From Methylobacterium sp. AMS5 (GTDB taxonomy: Bacteria > Pseudomonadota > Alphaproteobacteria > Rhizobiales > Beijerinckiaceae): a stretch of DNA of 64,000 nt. This document shows, piece after piece, positions 9,876 to 18,591 of this stretch. Where the stretch lies: contig NZ_CP006992.1 in NCBI RefSeq assembly GCF_001542815.1, forward strand, positions 4,221,501 to 4,285,500. The letters run 5' to 3'. Numbering within the stretch: the first letter of the stretch is position 1; each line of letters begins with the position of its first letter. The position numbers were made by a program, and so were the translations under genes. The notes beneath the pieces were generated by a model. That model worked only from the letters and a program-made list of their open reading frames with translations, had not been told where the DNA came from and did not search any database.

Positions 9876-10190
9876 TCAGCGGTGGCGGCGCTTGCGCGGC
9901 TTCTGTCCCTTGCGCGGATGGGCCTTGCGCTGGGTTCGGTCCATGCAGCTCGCCCAGATGCGGCGGCCGATCTCGCGCAGGCCGAGATTGAGCGGGTCCG
10001 GGGCGGAGAAGACCTGCGCCCGCGCCTCGCTGCGGCAGAACGCGTCCTCTGCGCTGCGGATCGGCGGCTCGCTCTGCGCCGCGGCGGGAGACGGCCCGAG
10101 GCCGGTTCCGAGAAGCGTGGCGAGAAGCAAGCCGGCCGCGGTCAGACCGCGCCGGGCCGGCGGACCGAAGTGATTGCCCAGGACACGCAA
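9876..10190 (-). CDS. Small secreted Arg-rich protein, unknown function
   Basis: If translation starts at TTG 10190 the product is 104 aa, with a signal peptide (RRGLTAAGLLLATLLGTGLG then PAAAQ). The mature part has two Cys (AFCRSE and WASCMD) that could form a disulfide, and ends in a strongly basic tail (RTQRKAHPRKGQKPRKRRHR). I do not recognise the family. A GTG two codons downstream is an alternative start. It lies 71 bases upstream of the PH-domain gene on the same strand. Confidence 0.55.
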   Translation of the reverse strand: MRVLGNHFGPPARRGLTAAGLLLATLLGTGLGPSPAAAQSEPPIRSAEDAFCRSEARAQVFSAPDPLNLGLREIGRRIWASCMDRTQRKAHPRKGQKPRKRRHR

Positions 10191-10260
10191 TGCTCGGCCC
10201 TCCCTGTTCGGCCCCGGCGCTCGCCGCCGGTGCGGCGTGCATCCGCGGTGATCGAGGCAT

Positions 10261-10336
10261 CTCTCACAAAACGCCCGCCGCTCGCTCGTCACCGGGGCGA
10301 GAGCGGTCCGTGACCGGGTGTTGTGTGAAGCACTCT
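10261..10336. repeat. MITE-like repeat family R2, copy 1 (76 bp)
   Basis: The 76-bp element has imperfect terminal inverted repeats: CTCTCACAAAACGCCC at one end and GGGTGTTGTGTGAAGCACTC at the other, with a central CGAGAGCGGTC. A second copy of exactly the same length lies at 35271-35346, and a rearranged one at 54185-54303. No coding sequence is present. The rest of 10191-10598 holds only this and a terminator. Confidence 0.75.
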
Positions 10337-10480
10337 AACGTCGTCGGAGACGGGCTTGCCAAGCGTTGCCGGTCAATCGCGGCCACGAACTGCGTAATCT
10401 GCCCACAGAGAATGCCGCCGGTCGTCCGGCCGGGTGCCGTCGAGCGGTCTCGCATTGCGTCATGACGAGGCTGAGGGGCA

Positions 10481-10515
10481 AAAGAAAACGCGCCGGGCTC
10501 GAAGCGTCCGGCGCG
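10481..10515 (-). terminator. Rho-independent terminator of the DUF6481 gene
   Basis: On the minus strand CGCGCCGG and CCGGCGCG (10508-10515, 10489-10496) form a GC-rich stem, followed by TTTTCTTTT. It lies about 84 bases past the stop of the DUF6481-type gene. Confidence 0.75.
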
Positions 10516-10598
10516 CAGGGTCGTGTCGAAAACAGCCGATCGGTTTGGCGGACCGGCTTTGCGGCGCTCCCGGAGGACCGGGAGCATCCGCGGGAGGC

Positions 10599-10979
10599 TC
10601 AGCGACGAATCTTGACGTTGGCCTTGCGGGCGGCATAGCGCGCGTCGCGGGCCGCCTTCTTCTCCGCGGCCTCGGCAGCCTTGCGTTCGGCCAAAGCGGC
10701 GGCCTCGGCAGCCTCGCGGGCGAGCTGAGCGGCGAGCTCGGCTTCCTCACGCAGGCGCTTCTCCTCCGCAGCCTTCCGCTCGGTTTCGATGCGGATGCGC
10801 TCGCGCTCGCGGGCGCGCGCGTCGCGGGCGCGGGCAACCTCGGCACGCGCCTGGGCCTTCGCACGCATCTCCGGATCGTCAAGCGGTGTCCGGGCCTTGA
10901 ACTTCTCGAGCAATGCCGCCTTGGCGGCCTGGGAGTTCTGACGGCGGTCTTCGAAATTCCTGAAGTCGAATGCGCTCAT
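10599..10979 (-). CDS. DUF6481-family helical protein
   Basis: The 126-aa protein is almost all charged helix. It opens with MSAFDFRNFEDRRQNSQAAK, then KAALLEKFKARTPLDDPEM, followed by a long Ala/Arg/Glu coiled coil (about 45-115) and a basic end (KANVKIRR). This matches the DUF6481 family, common in Methylobacterium and of unknown function. The start at 10979 is chosen because GAAAGG lies 5 bases before the ATG; an upstream GTG at 11003 would add eight residues. Confidence 0.75.
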   Translation of the reverse strand: MSAFDFRNFEDRRQNSQAAKAALLEKFKARTPLDDPEMRAKAQARAEVARARDARARERERIRIETERKAAEEKRLREEAELAAQLAREAAEAAALAERKAAEAAEKKAARDARYAARKANVKIRR

Positions 10980-11208
10980 ATGACCTTTCTCATGCATTGA
11001 CACGGCCGGATGCCGGATCAGTCACAGTCCGGGCAGCCTGGACTCGGATCGGGCCATTTATAGAACCGGCGCAGTCGATGCACGAGTGCGCCGCAACACG
11101 CAACAGATGTCGCCCCGGTTCGGGGCGGCTCCGGTAACATTTTCGGACCTGTTGCGGGATGGAATCAGGTTTTAGGGCAGGGCCCTCAAGCGTCCAGCGT
11201 ATCCGGCC

Positions 11209-11418
11209 TCAGCCGGCCTGCAGGTTGACCGCGGCCGGCTTGCCGCTGCGGCGGTCGTTCTCGACGTCGAAGCTGACCTTCTGCCCCTCGACGAGGCCGC
11301 GCAGGCCTGCCTGCTGGACGGCGGAGATATGCACGAACACGTCCTTGCCACCGGTATCGGGCTGGATGAACCCGTAGCCCTTGATCTCATCGAACCATTT
11401 CACGGTACCAGTCTGCAT
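11209..11418 (-). CDS. Cold-shock protein (CspA family)
   Basis: The 69-aa protein is a single cold-shock OB-fold domain. RNP1-like KGYGFIQPD and RNP2-like VFVHISAVQ are present, after the usual TGTVKWFD opening. It binds single-stranded RNA or DNA and prevents secondary structure. A strong AGGAGGA site lies 6 bases before the ATG at 11418. The long space upstream (to 11900) would suit a cold-regulated 5' leader, which I infer only from its length. Confidence 0.93.
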   Translation of the reverse strand: MQTGTVKWFDEIKGYGFIQPDTGGKDVFVHISAVQQAGLRGLVEGQKVSFDVENDRRSGKPAAVNLQAG

Positions 11419-11896
11419 CCGGGTTCCTCCTCCGCTCGCCGCGGCACCCCGTATGAAATGCGTCCCGCCCTCGGCCGAAAAGGCCGTCCCGTTCGTCGAA
11501 GCGAGCGAGCAAACAAGCCGGCGCCGCGTCCCTTCCGGGGGGGCATCGAAGGCCTTGCCAAAGGCGGCCACCGATCGACGGTGCATGGTTAAATTCGATG
11601 CGCTAACCGTGCAAGCGGCGCAAAGGTTTCCGCCAAGCACTGCTCTTCGCGCAAAGCGGAAATTCGAGGAAGAAACTTGGCCATTCGGAGCAAGTGCGCT
11701 GGTCTCACGTCGCGTGTGACCGATTTGGCGCCGCGTAACATTGTTGTGACGACAACATTTGTTGGGAGATTGCCGAATGCCGTCGCCGCTGCTGATTCGA
11801 ACCGCACGGCCATCGTTGACGTATCCCAAAGACGCGCAGCCGGCATGACGTTATGTCGGGGGCTCGGGAGACGATGGGCGTTGTGCTCCGGGCACG
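11419..11896. other. Upstream region of the cold-shock gene
   Basis: No gene is supported here. At 11741-11757 TTGTTGT and ACAACA form a near-perfect inverted pair (4-base spacer) inside relatively AT-rich DNA, a possible operator or promoter element for the cold-shock gene. The rest shows no clear signal. Confidence 0.35.
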
Positions 11897-11919
11897 AAAA
11901 AGGGCCGGTCGCCCGGCCC
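11897..11919 (-). terminator. Rho-independent terminator of the small secreted protein gene
   Basis: On the minus strand GGGCCGG and CCGGCCC (11913-11919 and 11902-11908, 4-base loop) are followed by TTTTT. It lies 84 bases past the stop at 12004. Confidence 0.78.
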
Positions 11920-12003
11920 CATTCCGTCGTCTCGTCATGGCGACCGCATCCCGACCGCGATTGATCGAGGCAAAACTCCTGAAGCTGAGGGGCTCGCGCC
12001 CGA

Positions 12004-12264
12004 TCAGTAATCGTAGCCGCGCCGGTCGTAACCGCGGCGCTCGTACCGGTCGCGATCCCGGAAGCGCTGCTCGCGGTAATACTCGTCCCGGTCGCGCCTG
12101 CGCATCTCGCGGCCGTCGTCGCGATCGCGTTGCGCCCGGGACCGGAGATCGAGCCCCGGCCGTCCGTCCGGACCAATGGTGATCGACTGTGCGGAGGCCG
12201 GCACCGCGGCGATCATGGTCGCCGCGACGATTGTGCCGGCGAGCAGGGTCGTCATGGTCTTCAT
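12004..12264 (-). CDS. Small secreted protein with Arg/Asp/Tyr-rich tail
   Basis: The 86-aa product has a clean signal peptide (MKTMTTLLAGTIVAATMIAA, then VPASAQ) and a mature domain of about 60 residues made almost only of Arg, Asp, Glu and Tyr, ending in repeated RRGYD. Such low-complexity exported proteins are frequent in Methylobacterium, and no function is known. AAGGAG lies 8 bases before the ATG. It has its own terminator, so it is monocistronic. Confidence 0.72.
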   Translation of the reverse strand: MKTMTTLLAGTIVAATMIAAVPASAQSITIGPDGRPGLDLRSRAQRDRDDGREMRRRDRDEYYREQRFRDRDRYERRGYDRRGYDY

Positions 12265-12712
12265 GAGGAAGAACTCCTTTGTTGGTTGAGACGACAATGC
12301 ATCGTCCCCGGAGCGGTTCCAGTATCTTGCCATCGGCGGGTCCATCGCATCTGGACTTTCCGGATGAGGAGGAGACGCAATTCGCCGAACATCAATCTTC
12401 ACGTCCGGACGCCTCCGGAGGCCGTTGTCGTCCTTCGATGGGCAGCGTCGCGGATTGGGATGTGGGCGGAATCCCTGGAGCGAAATCCGGGTCCTGTTCC
12501 TCCCAATACATTCCTGCGAGCGGGCCCGTCCTGTCGATGATCCGACTTTGGCGGGGCTGGCCGCCCGCTCCCCCCCATACGCCGCGGCGTGCAGATCCTC
12601 GACGGCACGCCGAGCCGGAGGGTCGCGGCTTGACTCGATCTCAAGGCTGCATCTCAAGACGGCGCGCGCATCGGGCCCGCTGCCCTGTTGCCAGCCCCCG
12701 GAACCTGCTTGC
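12265..12712. other. Divergent intergenic region, no gene seen
   Basis: About 450 bases separate the secreted-protein gene (minus) from the deformylase-like gene (plus). Reading frames here lack a plausible start or family pattern. It presumably holds the two divergent promoters; no convincing -35/-10 pair was found by eye. Confidence 0.4.
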
Positions 12713-13243
12713 ATGCCCGTCCGCCCGCTGATCCTCTATCCCGATGCGCGTCTGCACCGGGCGGCCGAACCCGTCTCCGCGACCGGCGAGGCCTTGACCG
12801 GTGAATCCTTGCATGCGCTCGCCGAGGACGTGCTCGACACCCTCGGCGCCGTCTCGGCGATGGGGCTGACCGCGATCCATATCGGGCGTCCGGAGCGGGT
12901 GGTGGTGATCCGGCTTCAGCCGGACGAGCCGCACGCGGTCTACATCGATCCCGTCGTCGCCTGGGCCTCGCCCGAGCGGGCCGCGCATCCGGAGGGAAGC
13001 GTCTCGATGCCGGGCGTGGTCGAGCCGGTGGAGCGGCCGGCCCGGGTCCGGGTACGCTACCGCGACCTCGACGGCGCCGAGCACGAGGAGGAAGCCGAGG
13101 GACTGCGTGCCGCTTGCCTGCAGCACGAGATCGATCAGCTCGCAGGCATCTTCTGGATCGACCGGCTGACCCGGCTGCGCCGCGAGCGGGTTCTCAAGCG
13201 CTACGCCAAGCTGCGGGCGCAGCAGGCGCGCGCGGGATCGTGA
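12713..13243 (+). CDS. Deformylase-like protein lacking metal ligands
   Basis: The 176-aa protein has the peptide deformylase fold and length, but its catalytic motifs are altered. Motif I is MGLTAIHIG (50-58) in place of GxGLAAxQ. Motif II is EGSVS (94-98), with Ser96 where active enzymes have the metal-binding Cys. Motif III is QHEIDQ (137-142), with H138 and E139 kept but Gln142 replacing the second metal His. It therefore probably cannot bind the catalytic metal and is unlikely to be the housekeeping enzyme. It may bind peptides or ribosomes; its role is unknown. Confidence 0.82.
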   Translation: MPVRPLILYPDARLHRAAEPVSATGEALTGESLHALAEDVLDTLGAVSAMGLTAIHIGRPERVVVIRLQPDEPHAVYIDPVVAWASPERAAHPEGSVSMPGVVEPVERPARVRVRYRDLDGAEHEEEAEGLRAACLQHEIDQLAGIFWIDRLTRLRRERVLKRYAKLRAQQARAGS

Positions 13244-13368
13244 GGCATCACCCCGGACGCGCCAGGCTCGGTCCGGGGCGTCGGGCATGGTATGCCGGGC
13301 CTCGGCGTCTCGTCCCGAAAAACGGCAACCGCCGTTCGGGATCAGGCTCCACCGTCCGAGACCGATCC

Positions 13369-13839
13369 ATGTCCCGCCTGCCGCACGTCGCTCACCGCGC
13401 CCTCGCCGCCTCGGCTGTCCTTGTCCTGGCCGCCGTCACCCTCGCGCTGTCCGCGCCGGGCGCTGCCGCGCAAGGGACAGGGCAAGGGACGGGGCAAGGG
13501 ACAGGGCAGGGAACGGGCGGCCGGGCCGGCGATCAGAAGGCACCGGCCCGGCCCACTTCCGTGGTCGGCTGCACCTCCCTGGCCAACCTGCGCGGCCTCC
13601 TGCGCAGCACGGGCGAGGACCGCGCCGCCGCGCTCGCGGTTGCGACCGATCCGAAATCCGATCTCGGCTGCAGCCCGGTGGACCGCGCCACGGTCACGGG
13701 GCTCGCCGATCACGTCGCCCTGAACGGCCGCGCCTACGACTGCCTCACCCTCAAGGGCACGGCGGTGTGCCACTGGACGGTGGCGGGCGCCGTCACGCCG
13801 CCCGAGCGGCCGGCGGCAAAGCCGGCCCGCGGCAAGTAG
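13369..13839 (+). CDS. Secreted protein with GTGQ tandem repeats
   Basis: The 156-aa protein has a signal peptide (AASAVLVLAAVTLALSA, then PGAAAQ). Four Gly-Thr-Gly-Gln repeats follow directly, encoded by 12-base tandem units at about 13471-13515. The conserved-looking domain of about 85 residues has four Cys (VVGCTSL, DLGCSP, YDCLTL, VCHWTV) that could make two disulfides, then a Pro/Ala/Lys-rich end. I do not recognise the family. Periplasmic location is inferred. Confidence 0.7.
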   Translation: MSRLPHVAHRALAASAVLVLAAVTLALSAPGAAAQGTGQGTGQGTGQGTGGRAGDQKAPARPTSVVGCTSLANLRGLLRSTGEDRAAALAVATDPKSDLGCSPVDRATVTGLADHVALNGRAYDCLTLKGTAVCHWTVAGAVTPPERPAAKPARGK

Positions 13840-13861
13840 GGGTGGGAGCGAGGCGCTGCCT

Positions 13862-16012
13862 TCAGAACCGTGCCGTCAGGAACAGACGGAGGTTGCGGCC
13901 CGGCAGCAGGATCTCGTCCTTCTTGAACGAGGCCGAGTTGCGGATGTCGTCGTCGAGCAGGTTGCGGCCCTGGAGGCCGAGCGTCACCTCCGTGGCGCCG
14001 TAGACCGCGGGGTCGAGCGCCTGGGTGTAGGCGAGTTCGGCGCGCAGGTCGTTCCAGCCCGGGGTCGTCGTCTCGAACGGGGCGATCTCGGTGTGGTCGA
14101 AGGCGTGGAGCAGGTTGATCCGCGCGAACCAGCCGTTGGCCCGCACGAAGGCGCCGCCGCCGAGCCGGTGCGGCGGGATGCGCGGCACGAAGCTGCCGTC
14201 GTCGAACTGGGCCCGGACGAAGTCGTACTGCGCCTCGATTCCGGCCCAGCCGTCGCCGACGGGGAAGAGATCGAGCTGCGCGCCGATCTCGGCGCCGTAG
14301 AAGCTGGCATTGGCCTGCGAGTAGACGACCTGGCGCAACTCGTCGCCGGAGCCGCAGGAGCCGAAATCGTCGTCGCAGCGGTTGCCGGTGTCGCGCTTGA
14401 AGATGAAGCCGGTATAGCGGGTGACGTAGCCGGTGGCGTCGAGGCGCAACGGCCCCTCTGCCCGGCGCAGCGAGATCTCGACTGTGCGGGCGCGTTCCAG
14501 CCGCAGGGTCGGGTCGCCGATCTCGAAGGTCGCGGTGGCGTCGTGCGGCCCCTGCGAGAACAGCTCGTAGCCCGTCGGCGCACGCTCGACATAGGAGCCG
14601 TTGAGGCTCGCCACGAAGCCGTAGGGCAGGTCCTGCAGGGCGCCGATGCTGGCGCTCTTCGGGGCGAAGCGGCGGGTCAGGGCAAAGCTCGCCGGGTCGG
14701 TGCCGTCGGGCAGGTAATCGCCGGGAAACCGCGTGGCGATGCTGTTGAGCCGGTCGCCCTCGATCCGGCCCGCCGCCTGGAAGCGCAGCCCGCCGCCCAC
14801 CGCCAGTTCCTCGAACAGGTAGCCGGCCAGCATCCGCGACTCGGTCGGCGGCAGGAAGCTCTCGAGCTGCGAGTTCAGCACGCGCCGGCCTGCCTGCACG
14901 CCGACCGCGCCGGTCAGCGTGCCGAACGGGGTGATGATCGGGACGTGCTGCGCCTCGAAGCGGGCCTCGACCTCGCGGTTCTTGAAGATCGCCTGGACCC
15001 CGTCGGCCCCGTCCTCGCCGAGGCCGATCTCCTCGTGCCGGTAGACCGATCCGCCGGCCCAGAAGCGCAGCACCTCGAACGGCCCGTTCAGCGGCCGGTA
15101 CTCGCCGCGGGCGAGCAGGCGGTCCTGGTTCGGGGTCAGGCGGGTGCGCGCCTCCTCGGCCTCGCCGCCGGGGATCTGGTAGAGCGCGTCGTAGTGGCTG
15201 AACGCGACGCCGACGAAGCCGCGGTCGCCGATCGCCGAGATGCCGACCGAGCCGCCCTGCGATTCGGTGGCGGAGTTGCGCTGGATGCCGCCGGGGATCG
15301 CGTAGGAATCGGTGGCGGTCTTGAACCCGTCGGCATGGACCGCGATGCCGTCGGCGCCGGCATCGACGCTGGCCGCTCCGGTCCGGCCGTTGTCGACGGT
15401 GGTGTATCCGGTCGTGACCTGCCCGGTGACGCCGCGGGCGGGAATGAAGGTCGGCACTTGGTTGTTCTCGGCCGAGACCACGCCGCCGATGGCGCCCGAG
15501 CCGTAGCGCAGGGTCGCGGGGCCGCGGATCACCTCGATCCGGCTGGCGTTGAGCGGGTTGACCGGGACCGCGTGGTCCTCGCCGAGATCCGACACGCCGC
15601 CGTTGACGATGCCGTTCTCCTGGATGCGCACCCGGGCGTTGTCGAGGCCGCGGATGATCGGCCGCGAGGCCGCCCCCGGCGCGTAGGTCGAGGCGGAGAT
15701 GCCGGGCCGGTCGAACAGCGCATCGCCGAGCGTGCGCGGCTGGTCGCGGGCGATCCGCTCCTGCGGCACCACCGTGACCGGCGAGAAGGTGTTCGTCGCC
15801 ACCGGCAGCACCTCGGCCGCCCGCGCGAACGGCGCGGCGGGGGAGGGCGCCGCCGGGGCGGCGGGCCGGCCCTGGATCGGGCTCACCGAAGTCACGCTGA
15901 TCTCCTCCAGCGTGGCCGCCTCCTGCGCCTGCGCCGACAGCACGGTTCCGGGCAGGCCCGTCAGCACCGCCCCCGCCGCCAGCAGCATCCGTCCCGACCG
16001 TCCGCCCCGCAT
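13862..16012 (-). CDS. TonB-dependent outer-membrane receptor
   Basis: The 716-aa protein has a signal peptide, a plug domain (about 70-210: TLGDALFDRPGIS, RPIIRGLDNARVRI, IEVIRGPATLRYGSGAIGG) and a 22-strand barrel ending in the usual aromatic residue (LFLTARF). It imports a scarce ligand with TonB energy. The SDLGEDHA stretch in the plug is reminiscent of zinc receptors (ZnuD-type), but the ligand is not proven. Two copies of a short palindrome directly upstream suggest repression by a metal-responsive or other regulator. Confidence 0.9.
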   Translation of the reverse strand: MRGGRSGRMLLAAGAVLTGLPGTVLSAQAQEAATLEEISVTSVSPIQGRPAAPAAPSPAAPFARAAEVLPVATNTFSPVTVVPQERIARDQPRTLGDALFDRPGISASTYAPGAASRPIIRGLDNARVRIQENGIVNGGVSDLGEDHAVPVNPLNASRIEVIRGPATLRYGSGAIGGVVSAENNQVPTFIPARGVTGQVTTGYTTVDNGRTGAASVDAGADGIAVHADGFKTATDSYAIPGGIQRNSATESQGGSVGISAIGDRGFVGVAFSHYDALYQIPGGEAEEARTRLTPNQDRLLARGEYRPLNGPFEVLRFWAGGSVYRHEEIGLGEDGADGVQAIFKNREVEARFEAQHVPIITPFGTLTGAVGVQAGRRVLNSQLESFLPPTESRMLAGYLFEELAVGGGLRFQAAGRIEGDRLNSIATRFPGDYLPDGTDPASFALTRRFAPKSASIGALQDLPYGFVASLNGSYVERAPTGYELFSQGPHDATATFEIGDPTLRLERARTVEISLRRAEGPLRLDATGYVTRYTGFIFKRDTGNRCDDDFGSCGSGDELRQVVYSQANASFYGAEIGAQLDLFPVGDGWAGIEAQYDFVRAQFDDGSFVPRIPPHRLGGGAFVRANGWFARINLLHAFDHTEIAPFETTTPGWNDLRAELAYTQALDPAVYGATEVTLGLQGRNLLDDDIRNSASFKKDEILLPGRNLRLFLTARF

Positions 16013-16033
16013 TCCCGTCGATCCAACCTTGTC

Positions 16034-16074
16034 ACGTTACAATGTTTCATCGCGAGGATGTTACAATGTTGCAA
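16034..16074 (-). promoter_or_regulatory. Tandem operator upstream of the TonB receptor
   Basis: The 11-mer GTTACAATGTT occurs at 16036-16046 and again at 16060-16070, 24 bases apart. Each is the core of an imperfect palindrome TGnnACAnTGTnnCA. They lie 22-60 bases before the receptor start, where a repressor would block transcription. The regulator is not identified. Confidence 0.6.
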
Positions 16075-16276
16075 GACTTATCTGCCGCGCATCCGGTCGG
16101 GGGAGGGCGTGTGTGGCCGGCCTGCATCAGGCGGCTTTCCGGTGCGCGGCCGCACGGTGCGCGCACTGTCACCCGGCGCGCGGCGTCGCAGGTGCTTGTG
16201 CCGCGCGGAGCCGGACGTGACATTGGGGACCCCGGAGATGGTGCCGCCTGTCCGGATTGATCTTTTCCGGAATTCG

Positions 16277-17122
16277 ATGCCCGCCGACGTGCTTCTGCCC
16301 GCCCTTCGCTTCCTCCTTCTCGGCCTCGGCCTCCTCATCCTTCTCTTCCTCGTTCCGCTCGCGACCCACGCCCTGTGGTGGACCGCGAAGGGCGGACGCG
16401 CGGAGAACTGGTCGACGGCGGATTGGTCGAGCGCCGGGCTGCTCCCGCCGGCCGCCACCGTGCCGGGGGCGATGGTGCGGGTCTACGCCGCCCGGGTCGG
16501 ACGCTGGCGGGGCATCTTCGCCCACCACAGCTGGGTGGTGGTCAAGGAAGCCGGGGCGCCTCGCTACACCCGCTACGACGTGGTCGGCTGGGGCAGACCC
16601 GTGCGCACCGACGCCTACGCGCCGGACGGGCGCTGGTTCGGCAACGAGCCGGAGATCGTGCTCGGGCTCGACGGCGAGGGGGCGGCGCGGGCGATTCCGG
16701 AAATCCGCGCGGCGGTGGCGGACTATCCCCACCGCAGCCAGGGCTCCTATCAGGCATGGCCGGGGCCGAACTCGAACACCTTCGCCGCCCATGTCGTCGC
16801 GCGCATCCCCGACAACGACGTGCCGCTGCCGCCGACCGCCCTCGGCAAGGACTGGACGCCGTCGGGCCGCTTCGCCGAGATCACCCCGAGCGGCACCGGC
16901 CTGCGCCTGTCCTGGCGCGGCTATGTCGGCCTCACCGTCGGCTGGGTCGACGGGCTGGAACTCAACCTGCTCGGCGCGGTGGCCGGCCTCGATTGGCGCC
17001 GCCCGGCCCTGAAGCTACCGGGCTGGGGCCGGATCGCGCTGATTCCCGACGGCGACGCGGACAGGGCGGCGCCGACGACGGAGCCGGAGCGCCGCCCGGC
17101 CCCCGGCTCCGTCTCCGGCTGA
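16277..17122 (+). CDS. DUF3750 membrane-anchored protein
   Basis: The 281-aa protein has one N-terminal membrane segment (LRFLLLGLGLLILLFLVPLA) and a domain with IFAHHSWVVVKEAG, YDVVGWG, YPHRSQGSYQAWPGPNSNTF and GKDWTPSGRF. This is the pattern of DUF3750, a family with a conserved His/Asn set that suggests a papain- or NlpC-like fold, although activity is unproven. An ATG 13 codons upstream (16238) is a possible alternative start. It is transcribed away from the TonB receptor. Confidence 0.75.
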   Translation: MPADVLLPALRFLLLGLGLLILLFLVPLATHALWWTAKGGRAENWSTADWSSAGLLPPAATVPGAMVRVYAARVGRWRGIFAHHSWVVVKEAGAPRYTRYDVVGWGRPVRTDAYAPDGRWFGNEPEIVLGLDGEGAARAIPEIRAAVADYPHRSQGSYQAWPGPNSNTFAAHVVARIPDNDVPLPPTALGKDWTPSGRFAEITPSGTGLRLSWRGYVGLTVGWVDGLELNLLGAVAGLDWRRPALKLPGWGRIALIPDGDADRAAPTTEPERRPAPGSVSG

Positions 17123-17215
17123 GTCTCTTCCGCGAAACGCCCGCTCGCCGCCGGCCCGGAGGAAACGGTGGACGGGTGACCTGTGAGGCACCCCGCGACA
17201 CGCCGGGGGCTGGCC

Positions 17216-17716
17216 TCAGCGCTTCGACGACCTCTGGCCCGGCAGCGTCACCTCGCCCTGCCACTGGCCGGCGAATTCGGTCTTCGAGGTGTAGGCGAGC
17301 GAGAAAGTGCCCTTGCCCTTCACGCCGGCGAATTCGCCGGTGGCCGCGCTGTCCCGGTAGGTGCCCGTCGCCGTGACGCGGCCCTGCGCGTCGGTCGCGA
17401 CCGTGCCCCGGTAGAGGCTCGAGGTCGAGCCGGCGGGCGTCGTGAAGGTGATCGTGCCTTCCACCGGCCCCTGGCCGTTCTTGAGCGTGACGGTCTGCAC
17501 CCATTGCACCCGGGCGCCGTCGAGCGGGGTGCCGGGGCCGGTATTGATCCCGGAGGCCGTCTGCTGGATCTTCACCGCGTCGGGGCCGAGCACCTGCGGC
17601 GCCTCGCTCTCGACGCGGCCGGTATAGCTTCCACCCATCGGCATCGCGACGGCCGCGGCCGGAAGAACCGGCACGAGCGACACTGCGACGGCAAGGATCG
17701 TCGATCTCCGATACAT
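17216..17716 (-). CDS. Secreted beta-rich protein, unknown function
   Basis: The 166-aa protein has a signal peptide (STILAVAVSLVPVLPAAAVA). The mature part alternates short strands and glycines (GSYTGRVES, VEGTITFTTPAG, YRGTVATDAQGRV, ATGTYRDSAATGEFAGVKGKG, EFAGQWQGEVTL). This resembles a small beta-barrel such as an allene-oxide-cyclase-like or lipocalin-like fold, but no motif is decisive. It is monocistronic and convergent with the DUF3750 gene. Confidence 0.65.
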   Translation of the reverse strand: MYRRSTILAVAVSLVPVLPAAAVAMPMGGSYTGRVESEAPQVLGPDAVKIQQTASGINTGPGTPLDGARVQWVQTVTLKNGQGPVEGTITFTTPAGSTSSLYRGTVATDAQGRVTATGTYRDSAATGEFAGVKGKGTFSLAYTSKTEFAGQWQGEVTLPGQRSSKR

Positions 17717-18012
17717 CGCGTTTGCTCCCTCGGACAGGTCGTTGTGCGACCGCGGGCGCGACCGCCGCGGAGCCTAGATTTGGAAGAATCCTGTCGTCAA
17801 TGCCGGGTCAGGGCCGGAAGAATGCGCCGATACTCGTGGTTTTCCAGGGATTTGGAGAAATATCCGTCTCTTGGCGGGCGGGGCATCGTCCCGATGGGGC
17901 GGCCTCCTACGCCGAAAGATCCGCCCCGTCGCGTCCCTGATCCCGGCTTCATCCGATCCATGCTACCAGCGCGTGAATCGGCCCCGACCGCCGGCACCCG
18001 TCAACGGACACG

Positions 18013-18504
18013 ATGAGCGACCTCACCATCCGCCCCGCCCAAGGCCGTGATCACGACGCGATCTGGTCGCTCCTGGAGCCGATCCTGCGGGAGGGCGCGG
18101 CCTATGCCCTGCCGCGGGACTGGGACCGTGAGCGGGCGCTCGCCTACTGGTTCTCCCCGGCCCACCATGTCTTCGTCGCGGAGAGCGCCGGCGCGGTGCT
18201 CGGCAGCTACTACGTGCGGCCCAACCAACTCGGCCCCGGCGACCACGTCGCCAACGGCGCCTACGCCACGCATCCGGCCGCGCGGGGCAGGGGGGTCGCC
18301 CGCGCCATGGGCCTGCACTCCTTCGGGACCGCCCGGGCGCTGGGCTTTTCCGCGATGCAGTTCAATCTGGTCGTTTCCACCAACACCCACGCCGTCGCCC
18401 TCTGGACGAGCCTCGGCTTCAGCGAGGTCGGCCGCCTGCCGGGCGTGTTCCGCCATCCCGAACGCGGGCCGGTCGACGCGCTGGTGATGCACCGGAGCCT
18501 GTAA
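18013..18504 (+). CDS. GNAT-family N-acetyltransferase
   Basis: The 163-aa protein has the acetyl-CoA binding core of GNAT enzymes: VANGAYATHPAARGRGVARAMG (motif A, with the Arg/Gly-x-x-Gly pattern) and a C-terminal TNTHAVALWTSLGFSEVGRLPG block. It begins MSDLTIRPAQGRDHDAIW, a typical first strand. The acceptor is unknown. It lies just upstream of the GntP permease gene, with a small hairpin (arms 18523-18529 and 18542-18548) between them. Confidence 0.88.
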   Translation: MSDLTIRPAQGRDHDAIWSLLEPILREGAAYALPRDWDRERALAYWFSPAHHVFVAESAGAVLGSYYVRPNQLGPGDHVANGAYATHPAARGRGVARAMGLHSFGTARALGFSAMQFNLVVSTNTHAVALWTSLGFSEVGRLPGVFRHPERGPVDALVMHRSL

Positions 18505-18591
18505 CCGCCGCTCCATTGAACACGCTCACGCTTCGGGCAAGGTGAGCGCCGCGCACCGCGTGAGAGAATCGGTGCGGGGGAGGGCGCGTCC

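Noticed and set aside
13471..13515. Short tandem 12-base repeats that could suggest a CRISPR-like array
   Set aside because: Units have no spacers and encode Gly-Thr-Gly-Gln in frame inside a secreted protein.
14093..16200. Long plus-strand open frame opposite the TonB receptor
   Set aside because: It has no family pattern and is the shadow of the receptor gene; only its last part (from 16277) is a real gene.
17722..17940. A 72-codon plus-strand frame between the secreted-protein gene and the GNAT gene
   Set aside because: It has no ribosome site, no motif and mixed composition; the region is better read as promoter DNA.
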